From Myxococcales bacterium (GTDB lineage Bacteria > Myxococcota_A > UBA9160 > SZUA-336): a stretch of DNA of 64,000 bases. Every line of letters begins with the position of its first letter. Within the stretch, counting starts at the first letter, position 1. Positions 52,799 through 59,864 of this stretch are shown here, in pieces. The translations under genes were made by a program, and so were the position numbers. The notes beneath the pieces were generated by a model. That model was not told the origin of the DNA and ran no database searches. It saw only the letters and a program-made list of their open reading frames with translations. The stretch covers positions 1 through 64,000 of the forward strand of contig JABSQV010000016.1 in NCBI GenBank assembly GCA_013215565.1. The letters are read 5' to 3'.

Positions 52799-52957
52799 GC
52801 GGAGCGTCCACCGGAAAACACCGCAAACGCCCGAGCGACCATCCAATCCGTCTCAGAATCGGACACTTGTCGAGCCCGGCAAAGTCGGGCCCGGGTTGGC
52901 ACGGCAAATGCTTCTCCGGAGTCCAGGACCGTCGAGGTCTCAAAGGAGTATGGAGAG

Positions 52958-53161
52958 ATGGCTGAGGGAGCAAGGATTCTCGAAACCGTCGCAGCGCCCC
53001 CGAACCCCGCACACACGATCACCCTGCTGGACCTGGTCGCGGCGGTCGCGGATCAAGCAGAATCGGAGGCCGAGGTGATCGCCACGGTGAGCCACCTGAT
53101 CAATTCCGGGCGCGTCCGGCTGGTTGGCAACTTCCGCGGAGCGGACGTCCTCACACACTGA
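52958..53161 (+). CDS. Small conserved-looking protein heading the topoisomerase VI operon
   Basis: 67 residues from the ATG at 52958; AAGGAG lies 10 nt upstream and GGAG nearer. The C-terminal half, ITLLDLVAAVADQAESEAEVIATVSHLINSGRVRLVGNF, is a compact helix-strand unit that looks like a small winged-helix-like fold. I recall similar short hypothetical proteins in deltaproteobacteria but cannot name a family. It precedes the topoisomerase VI B subunit by 37 nt, so it may be co-transcribed and linked to it. Confidence 0.65.
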   Translation: MAEGARILETVAAPPNPAHTITLLDLVAAVADQAESEAEVIATVSHLINSGRVRLVGNFRGADVLTH

Positions 53162-53172
53162 CGCTATCTTGC

Positions 53173-53189
53173 ACCCCCTGCGCGGGGGT
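53173..53189 (+). repeat. Short perfect hairpin between the 67-residue gene and topoisomerase VI B
   Basis: ACCCCC (53173-53178) pairs with GGGGGT (53184-53189) around TGCGC. It starts 12 nt after the small gene's stop and ends just before the GAGGGAG of the next gene. It may be an attenuator or an mRNA-processing point that sets the ratio of the small protein to the topoisomerase. Confidence 0.45.
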
Positions 53190-53198
53190 CGAGGGAGC

Positions 53199-54944
53199 AT
53201 GTCAGAGAGCCAGAGGTCGCTGCCCCTGGAGCCGGCAGCGCCGCGGCGCGCCTCGATCCGGGCCGGTCGCGGCCGCAAGTCGACCTTGAAGGGTTCCCGC
53301 CGAAAAGGCTCCGCCGCGAGCCCCAAGTCCGCCGGGCCGGCTCGCGCACCCGAGAAGCGGGCCCGGGGATCCCGGAATTCCGAAGGTTCCTCGGCTGAAC
53401 AGATGGCCCACCGCCAGCGGGACATCTCGGTCTCGGAGTTTTTCGCCAAGAACCGCCATCTCCTGGGGTTCGACAATCCTGCCAAGGCGCTCCTCACTAC
53501 GGTGAAGGAGTTGGTGGACAACGCGCTCGACGCTTCCGACGAGGCGCGCCTCCCCGCAGAGGTCGAGATCCGGATCGATCAGCTTGCTGAGGATCGCTTC
53601 CGCGTGATCTGCACCGACCACGGACCGGGCATCGTCGCACGCAACGTGCCCTCCGTATTCGGGAAGCTGCTCTTCGGTTCGAAGTTTCATCGGCTCAAGA
53701 TGAGCCGCGGCCAGCAGGGGATCGGAGTGAGCGCGGCCGGCATGTACGGCCTGCTGACGACCGGCCATCCGGTCCGCGTGATCTCCCGGACCTCGGCGAA
53801 GAAGCCAGCGCACCGCTTCGAGATCGCGATCGACACCCAGAAGAATCGCCCGGCCGTCAAGCAGGACGACGAGGTCGAGTGGGAGCTGGAGCACGGCACC
53901 CGCGTCGAGATCGAACTCGAGGCGAGCTACCGCAAGGGCCAGCACTCGGCCGACGCCTACATTCTACAGATCTCACTTGCGAACCCGCATGCGACGATCC
54001 GCTACCTGGGCCCGGGACGCGAGAACGACGAGAGCCCGACAGTCTACGAACGTGTCACTACGGAGCTTCCGCCCGAAACGGCCGAGATCAAGCCCCATCC
54101 CTATGGGGTCGAACTCGGGATCCTGATGCAGCTGCTGCGCGAATCGAAGAACCGGAATCTCTCGGGCCTGCTCGTCAGTCAGTTCAGCCGCGTTACGACG
54201 CGCACGGCGAACGAGATCTGCAAGGCGGCCGGGATCTCGAGCTCGCGACGGCCTACGGCAATGGACCGCGCCGAGGCGGAGGCGCTGCATCGCGGGATCG
54301 CCAAATCCAAGATCATGGCCCCGCCGACCGATTGCATCGCTCCGATCGGCGAAGAACTCCTCGCGCGGGCCCTCTCGACGATTCACGCCTGCGACTTCCA
54401 GACGGCCGTCACGCGCCGGCCCGCCGTCTACAGGGGCAATCCCTTTCTGATCGAAGTGGCACTTGCGTGGGGCGGAGAGCTGAGCGCCGAGGACCCGGCC
54501 ACCGTGTACCGCTACGCGAACCGCGTGCCGCTTCAGTATCAGCAGGGGGCCTGCGCGATCACGCGCGCGGTCTCGATGACCGACTGGAAGAAGTACGGAC
54601 TCCAGCAACCCCGCGGCGCAGCGCCGCTGGGACCCGTCGTGGTCATGGTTCACATTGCGAGCGTGTGGGTTCCGTTCACGTCGGAGTCTAAGGAAGCCAT
54701 CGCGCACTATCCCGAGATCATCAGAGAGATCAAACTCGCCCTACAGGACTGCGGTCGGCGTTTGGGTCAGCATCTGCGGCGGCGGCGGCGCGAGGCGGAC
54801 GAGGTCAAGAAGCAGGACTACATCAAGAAATACATCCCACACGTCGTGCAAGCACTGAAGGCGATCCTGGACCTTTCGGACAAGGAGACGCAGCAGACCG
54901 TCGTGACCCTGACCCAGATCCTCGAGCGCAGCCGGAAGCTCTGA
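53199..54944 (+). CDS. top6B: DNA topoisomerase VI subunit B (with a basic N-terminal tail)
   Basis: 581 residues from the ATG at 53199 with GAGGGAG before it. The GHKL ATPase is clear: KELVDNALDASDEARLP (N-box), RVICTDHGPGIV (G1), and GQQGIGVSAAGMYGLLTTG (G2). A transducer region with VTMTDWKKYGLQQPRG-like residues follows, and a long coiled C-terminal helix (RRRREADEVKKQDYIKKYIPHV). Residues 1-65 are an additional Arg/Lys/Ser-rich tail not found in archaeal subunits. Together with the A subunit (TGATG overlap) it forms a type IIB ATP-dependent double-strand topoisomerase, rare in bacteria. Confidence 0.93.
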   Translation: MSESQRSLPLEPAAPRRASIRAGRGRKSTLKGSRRKGSAASPKSAGPARAPEKRARGSRNSEGSSAEQMAHRQRDISVSEFFAKNRHLLGFDNPAKALLTTVKELVDNALDASDEARLPAEVEIRIDQLAEDRFRVICTDHGPGIVARNVPSVFGKLLFGSKFHRLKMSRGQQGIGVSAAGMYGLLTTGHPVRVISRTSAKKPAHRFEIAIDTQKNRPAVKQDDEVEWELEHGTRVEIELEASYRKGQHSADAYILQISLANPHATIRYLGPGRENDESPTVYERVTTELPPETAEIKPHPYGVELGILMQLLRESKNRNLSGLLVSQFSRVTTRTANEICKAAGISSSRRPTAMDRAEAEALHRGIAKSKIMAPPTDCIAPIGEELLARALSTIHACDFQTAVTRRPAVYRGNPFLIEVALAWGGELSAEDPATVYRYANRVPLQYQQGACAITRAVSMTDWKKYGLQQPRGAAPLGPVVVMVHIASVWVPFTSESKEAIAHYPEIIREIKLALQDCGRRLGQHLRRRRREADEVKKQDYIKKYIPHVVQALKAILDLSDKETQQTVVTLTQILERSRKL

Positions 54945-56200
54945 TGGGTACCCGGCGCAAGACGGCAGCGAAGAAGACGGCGCGAAAGAAGGGCGTGACC
55001 AAGAAAGCGCCGCGCAAGAAGAGCACGGCGAAGACGACCCGGAGCAAGAAGACCGTACGCGCACGGAGGAGCACGGCAGCAAAACCGCTCGAACGACGGG
55101 TCCATGCCACCGACGAAGAAACGATCGAACAGATCACCTCGACCGCCAGGGGCGTCCACCAGACGATCCGTAAGGGCAACCGACCCGACCTATCGCTCCC
55201 GGTACGGGCTCTCTCCAACGTCTCCTACGACGGCCGGGGCGGATACCTGGAGATCGGGCGTCAAAAGAAGACCCGGACGCTGTCCGTGAACACCGTCAAG
55301 AATTTTGCCCAGACGCTCAAGATGATGGCGCTCTCCAAGGATCTCGTGCAGGAAAACGATTTCGCGACCAAGCGAGAGGCCTATTACATCTCGAAGAACT
55401 GGGAAGAGACGAAGTTCGACGAACAGATCGAGTCCGACACGGTGATGGACGATATCGAGGCGCTCTTCAGCGTTCACGCGATCAACCGAGAGCAACTCCG
55501 CTTCTATCCGGAAGAACACGGCGGCTCGGTTTCGGGCCCGCTGGTGGTCAGCGACCGGGACGCGACCGGGCGAGTCGCGCGCATCGACTGCGCCAACTTC
55601 GGCTCCGGCGCCTACTCCATTCCAGCCTCGGTCGAGGACCTCGAGTTCGAAACCAGCGCCGACTTCGTACTGCTCGTGGAAACCGCCGGGATGTTCCAGC
55701 GCCTGCAGTCCCATCGCTTCTGGGAAAGCTCCAACTGCATCTTGGTCGAGATGAAGGGCGTACCCGCCCGCGCGGTGCGCCGCTTCGTGCGCCGCCTCGC
55801 GGACGAAGCACGCCTCCCGGTCTACGTGTTCGTCGACTGCGACCCCTACGGCATCGCCAACATCTACCGGACACTCAAGGTCGGCTCGGGCTCTTCCGCC
55901 CACATCAACAAGTTCTTCTGCGTCCCGAGTGCACGTTTTCTGGGGGTGACACCCCAGGATATCGTGGACTACGAACTGCCGACGCACCCGCTCAAGGAGG
56001 TCGACATCAAGCGCGCCAGGGATGCGCTCAAGAACGACCCCTTCTTCAAGAGCCATCTCCAGTGGCGGAAGGCGCTCGAGCAGTTGATCAAGATGGGCGT
56101 CCGGGCCGAGCAGCAGGCCCTGGCGATGTGGGGCCTCAACTACGTGATCGAAGAATATCTGCCCGCAAAGCTCGAACAGCCCGACCGCTTCCTGCCCTAG
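54944..56200 (+). CDS. top6A: DNA topoisomerase VI subunit A (Spo11-like) with a histone-H1-like N-terminal tail
   Basis: 418 residues. Residues 1-50 are almost only Lys, Arg, Ala, Thr and Ser (GTRRKTAAKKTARKK), like a bacterial histone-H1-type tail. The DNA-cleaving domain has the catalytic Tyr in ATKREAYYISK (Y147 or Y148). The Toprim domain has FVLLVETAGMF (Glu) and YVFVDCDPYGIANIYRTLK (DxD). The C-terminal residues match the archaeal subunit. It breaks both strands of DNA, coupled to B-subunit ATP use. The tails of both subunits suggest extra DNA binding specific to this lineage. Confidence 0.93.
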   Translation: MGTRRKTAAKKTARKKGVTKKAPRKKSTAKTTRSKKTVRARRSTAAKPLERRVHATDEETIEQITSTARGVHQTIRKGNRPDLSLPVRALSNVSYDGRGGYLEIGRQKKTRTLSVNTVKNFAQTLKMMALSKDLVQENDFATKREAYYISKNWEETKFDEQIESDTVMDDIEALFSVHAINREQLRFYPEEHGGSVSGPLVVSDRDATGRVARIDCANFGSGAYSIPASVEDLEFETSADFVLLVETAGMFQRLQSHRFWESSNCILVEMKGVPARAVRRFVRRLADEARLPVYVFVDCDPYGIANIYRTLKVGSGSSAHINKFFCVPSARFLGVTPQDIVDYELPTHPLKEVDIKRARDALKNDPFFKSHLQWRKALEQLIKMGVRAEQQALAMWGLNYVIEEYLPAKLEQPDRFLP

Positions 56201-56224
56201 CCCAGCGCTCGGAAGGCGGCGGCG

Positions 56225-56440
56225 TCAGCTGGCGGTCTCGAGTCGGACGAGCGCTGCCGTCTCGCGGACCGCTGCCCGGCCCTGCTCGCTCTCGATGATC
56301 TCCCGCAGCGCGCGGTGGCAGCCGCCGCAGGCCTTGCCGGCTCCCGTCGATCGGCAGAGCGCCGGCAGCGTCACGGCACCTGCGCGCACCGAGCGCCGAA
56401 CTTGCCGTTCCCGGATCCTTTTGCAGTGGCAGACGATCAC
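56225..56440 (-). CDS. bfd: Bacterioferritin-associated ferredoxin (Bfd)
   Basis: 71 residues. C4-x-C6 (VCHC) and C38-x2-C41 (CGGC) give the [2Fe-2S] site of Bfd, which reduces bacterioferritin to release iron. A Fur box stands directly upstream (56464-56482), so it should be made when iron is low. No bacterioferritin gene is in the window. Confidence 0.88.
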   Translation of the reverse strand: MIVCHCKRIRERQVRRSVRAGAVTLPALCRSTGAGKACGGCHRALREIIESEQGRAAVRETAALVRLETAS

Positions 56441-56463
56441 GATTCCCGGATACTACACCAAAT

Positions 56464-56482
56464 GAGAACGATTATCAATTTT
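56464..56482 (-). promoter_or_regulatory. Fur box upstream of bfd
   Basis: On the minus strand the 19 bases AAAATTGATAATCGTTCTC match the Fur consensus GATAATGATAATCATTATC at 14 of 19 positions, including the whole central GATAATC. It is an AT-rich island lying 23 nt before the bfd ATG and 21 nt past the fur stop. Confidence 0.7.
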
Positions 56483-56503
56483 GTTTTCAAGCGGACGACC
56501 GCC

Positions 56504-56941
56504 CTAACGGCAGTCCGCGCAGTAGCCGTAGAGGTCGTGGCGGTGCCGCACTAGCTCGAAGCCGTGCTCGCCCGCAATCCTTTCCTGCCGCCGCTCGATC
56601 TCGTCGTCCTCGAACTCGATCACCTTGTCGCAGCGCAGGCACAGCATGTGGTCGTGATGGGCACGTCGGGTCTCGTACACCGTCACGCCGTCGCGGAACT
56701 GACTCGCCGTCGCGATGCCGGCCTCCACGAAGAGTTTGAGCGCCCGATAGACGGTGGCCGCTCCGATCACGGGGCTGCGCTTCTCCACCTCGCGGTAGAG
56801 CTGTTCGCTCGTCAGATGACCGGACTGACCCATGAAGGTCTCGAGGATCAGCTCTCGCTGTCGGGTATGTTTCAGACCCTGCCGCGCGAGGTAGGTGTCG
56901 AGCCGTACCTTGGCGGAGCTGGAGGGCGTTGACACCGTCAC
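56504..56941 (-). CDS. fur: Ferric uptake regulator Fur
   Basis: 145 residues from a GTG. Winged helix (LKHTRQRELILETFMGQSGHLTSEQLYREV; IGAATVYRALKLFVEAGI), metal site HHDHM (H95, H96, H98) and structural zinc Cys pairs C101/C104 and C141/C144. It controls iron genes; the Fur box next to bfd shows a direct target. A shorter ATG start is not available; the GTG fits the family's N terminus. Confidence 0.93.
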   Translation of the reverse strand: MTVSTPSSSAKVRLDTYLARQGLKHTRQRELILETFMGQSGHLTSEQLYREVEKRSPVIGAATVYRALKLFVEAGIATASQFRDGVTVYETRRAHHDHMLCLRCDKVIEFEDDEIERRQERIAGEHGFELVRHRHDLYGYCADCR

Positions 56942-56973
56942 TTTCGACGCATGAGGGGGCTCGTCGCGCGAAC

Positions 56974-59319
56974 CTATCCCCCCGTACCGCGGGAGTCAAC
57001 GTGACGGGCCGCCACCAGCGGCCGCAGGGCAGCCGCGAGGTCGGCGTCCCGGTAGAGACCCATCGCCTCGAGTTCGCGCGAGACCAGCGCGCGCACCTCA
57101 TCGGCGCGGGAGCTCAGCACCGCCTGCCGGGCAAGCACTTCGGCCCGCCCGGAATCGGTCGCGCGCACCACCTCTCTGACCAGGCTCACCCAGACCGGCG
57201 CCATCGAGAACTCGCGAATCCCGAGCCCGACTAGCAGCGGCACCGCGGCCGGGTTCCCGGCGAGTTCCCCACACACCGAACACGGGATCCCGGCTTCCTT
57301 CGCCACGGTGGCGGCACGCTCGATCTGCATCAGGACCGCCGGGTGAAACGCGTCGTAGGAAGCCGCGACGCGCTCGTTCTCCCGGTCCACGGCGAGCGTG
57401 TACTGCACCAGATCGTTGGTCCCGATCGAGAAAAAATCGACGGACGCAGCGAGCCGGTCGGCGAGCGCGACCGCCGCGGGCGTCTCGAGCATGACTCCGA
57501 GCGGCGGTGCCTTCGCCGTGCTCAACTCCCCGCACACGGACTCGAGGAGCGCGCGGACCGCGTCGAGTTCCTCGATCGAAGTCAGCATCGGGATCATCAC
57601 GCGCAGGTTGCCCGCAGTGTTCGCGCGCACCACCGCACGGAGTTGCGTCTCCAGAAGCTCGGGGCGCGCCAGCAGCATGCGGATCGAACGCCAGCCGAGT
57701 TGCGGATTCTCCTCCCGCGCGATCTCACCCGGCATCCACTTGTCACCCCCGAGATCGAAGGTCCGGATCGTGACCCACTCCGGCAGCAGTGCCTCGGCGG
57801 CCGCGCGGTAGATTTGGACCTGTTCCGCCTCGTTCGGAAACCCGCGCGAAGAAAGAACCAGAATCTCGGTACGGAACAGCCCGATGCCGCGCGCACCGTG
57901 CCGGCGGATCAACTCGATGTCGTTGAGGCCTCCGACGTTCCCACACAGTAGAATCTCTTCACCATCCCGCGTCCGCGAGGGCAGGTTCCCGGACTCGTCC
58001 AGGCGATCCCGGAGGCGGTCGAAGCGATCGCGCTTGCCCTCGTACTCGGCGAGCATCTCGTCGGTGGGATTCACGATCAACTGACTGTCGATGCCGTCGA
58101 CGATCAGGCGATCCGAAGGTCGCAGCCGCGCCAGGAATCCGGACACCCCCGTCACACCCGGAATCTCGAGAGAGCGGGCAAAGATCGCGGCGTGGCTCGT
58201 GGGGCCACCGTGTTCGGTGACCAGGCCCGCGACCTTCTCGGTCTCGAGCAACACGAACTCACTCGGTGCTATCCGGTCGGCTACGACGATTACGCCGTCC
58301 CGCAGCGGCGGGTTCTGCTGGCGCACACCGAGCAACTCCCCCACCGCGCGGCGCAGCACGTCCTCGATGTCGGCCGCCCGTTCCCGGATCGTCGGACTCT
58401 CGGAGGCCGCGAAGATCCGCATGTACTCGCGCATCGTGTCGTGCAGCGCCCGGGCAGCGTTTCCGTGGTCGAAGATCTGCGCCCGGAGTTTCTCCCGGAA
58501 GCCGTCATCCTCGAGGATCATGATGTGGGTGGTGAACACGCGCGCAAACTCGCGACCGAAGCGCTCGCCCACCGCCGCGCGGATGTCCGAAATCTGGCGC
58601 GTCGTTTCGCGCAAGGCCCGCTCGGTCGCACGCCATTCGGATCGGGCCGAACGTGCCGGGCGATAGAGGTCGATCGCGAGGTTGCCGCGGGGCGGCTGCA
58701 GGTGGACGGGGCCGATGGCGATTCCGGGCGCTGTGGAAAGCCCGCGGATCAGCGTCCCGGCCGGGAAGGGTGCGGGCGAGGCGACCGTCGTGGCCTCTCC
58801 GACTTCGCCCTCCCGAAACGCGCGATCGAGCAGGCGGGCATTCAGCACGATCGTCGCCACCTGCGAGGCGATCGTCTCGAGCAATTCGACCTCGTCCTCG
58901 CTAAAGCTGCGCGGACGGCCGGTCTGAACGCTCAGCACCCCCACCGGGAGCGCCCGCACGACGAGCGGCACGGCCAGCAACGAAAGGAAGCGCTCCTCTC
59001 CGGAGCCCGTGAACTCCACCTGCCGCGGATCCAGCCGGACGTCGGGCACGGAAATCGATTCGCGACTCTCGATGCAGCTGCCCACGATGCCGTTGCCGGC
59101 CCGGAGCCGTACTTTCCCCACGGCATCCTGGCGCAGGCCGCGCGTCGCGCGCAGCACCAACTCCGAACCGTCGTCCTCGAGCAGATAGATCGAGCAGCAG
59201 CCCACGTGCATCCAGCGCGCAACCAGGCGCACCAGATTCTCGAGGGTCTCCTGGAGTTCGTGGCTTCGTACGAGAAGCCGTCCTACGTCCCGAAGCAGTT
59301 CCGTCGCCGAAAGCGCCAC
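56974..59319 (-). CDS. ptsP: Phosphoenolpyruvate-protein phosphotransferase PtsP with GAF domain
   Basis: 781 residues. GAF domain from about 15 to 165 (CCSIYLLEDDG, NGIVGSCIESRESI, LLAVPLVVRALPVGVLSVQ), then the enzyme I core: APGIAIGPVHL, the phospho-His H376 in TEHGGPTSHAAIFARSLEIPGV, and the PEP-binding barrel with GIGLFRTEILVLS, RTFDLGGDKW, FFSIGTNDLVQYTLAVDRENE and the active Cys in PCSVCGELAGNP. It starts the nitrogen-related PTS relay. The usual partners (HPr/NPr, EIIANtr) are not in the window. The start is the GTG at 59319, 6 nt after a TAAGCT box. Confidence 0.92.
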   Translation of the reverse strand: MALSATELLRDVGRLLVRSHELQETLENLVRLVARWMHVGCCSIYLLEDDGSELVLRATRGLRQDAVGKVRLRAGNGIVGSCIESRESISVPDVRLDPRQVEFTGSGEERFLSLLAVPLVVRALPVGVLSVQTGRPRSFSEDEVELLETIASQVATIVLNARLLDRAFREGEVGEATTVASPAPFPAGTLIRGLSTAPGIAIGPVHLQPPRGNLAIDLYRPARSARSEWRATERALRETTRQISDIRAAVGERFGREFARVFTTHIMILEDDGFREKLRAQIFDHGNAARALHDTMREYMRIFAASESPTIRERAADIEDVLRRAVGELLGVRQQNPPLRDGVIVVADRIAPSEFVLLETEKVAGLVTEHGGPTSHAAIFARSLEIPGVTGVSGFLARLRPSDRLIVDGIDSQLIVNPTDEMLAEYEGKRDRFDRLRDRLDESGNLPSRTRDGEEILLCGNVGGLNDIELIRRHGARGIGLFRTEILVLSSRGFPNEAEQVQIYRAAAEALLPEWVTIRTFDLGGDKWMPGEIAREENPQLGWRSIRMLLARPELLETQLRAVVRANTAGNLRVMIPMLTSIEELDAVRALLESVCGELSTAKAPPLGVMLETPAAVALADRLAASVDFFSIGTNDLVQYTLAVDRENERVAASYDAFHPAVLMQIERAATVAKEAGIPCSVCGELAGNPAAVPLLVGLGIREFSMAPVWVSLVREVVRATDSGRAEVLARQAVLSSRADEVRALVSRELEAMGLYRDADLAAALRPLVAARHVDSRGTGG

Positions 59320-59325
59320 GCGCGG

Positions 59326-59331
59326 AGCTTA
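59326..59331 (-). promoter_or_regulatory. Possible -10 box (TAAGCT) for ptsP
   Basis: TAAGCT on the minus strand has the TANNNT form and ends 6 nt before the GTG at 59319 without a Shine-Dalgarno. Only three of six positions match the full consensus; the case rests on the shared spacing. Confidence 0.3.
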
Positions 59332-59365
59332 GCGGGTCCGGCGGCGGGTTCGCGCGAGAACGCGA

Positions 59366-59635
59366 TTACTCAGGAAAGACGCTGTGCCGTTCGTCGAAGC
59401 TGCAGCCGAGTGCGAGCAGGATCTTGCGCTTGGTGTCCATGCGACACTTGAGACCCTTCTCCACGGAGTGCACGGTACGCAACGCAACGCGCGCCCGACG
59501 CGCGAGCTGAGACTGCGTCATCAGCCGATTCTCGCGCAGTTCCCGCACCCGGTTCCGGTAGAGCTGCTGGGACTGACCGTTCACCGGCGCATGATTATTG
59601 TTCTGGTCCAGGCCACTCTCTCTGAAGTCGTTCAT
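59366..59635 (-). CDS. XRE-family helix-turn-helix protein
   Basis: 89 residues from the ATG at 59635 with GAGG before it. The helix-turn-helix spans RVRELRENRLMTQSQLARRARVALRTVHSVEKG (residues about 28-60), followed by a KIL-type helix, as in Cro/C1 repressors. Unusual Asn/Gln-rich start (NNNH). No phage or toxin partner nearby; it could regulate the divergent AsmA-like gene. A longer frame from 59695 is less likely. Confidence 0.75.
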   Translation of the reverse strand: MNDFRESGLDQNNNHAPVNGQSQQLYRNRVRELRENRLMTQSQLARRARVALRTVHSVEKGLKCRMDTKRKILLALGCSFDERHSVFPE

Positions 59636-59864
59636 TCTGAACTGCCTCTGAATGGCGGAGGCCCTCCCGGAACTCCGTGGGGTTTCACCCATCACAATCG
59701 GGAAGGCAGTACGCTTTCTTTAGGTTCCGCCAGTCCTTAGCGCGTGCGCCACTGCCTCGGTGCACGCCCGCGCAGCGCCAAAGCGCACGATTTGCAAAGG
59801 TGTCGGCCATGAAGCTGCGCCCTCCCGATCGCGCATCGCGTAGAAGCAGCAGAACCGATTCCGG

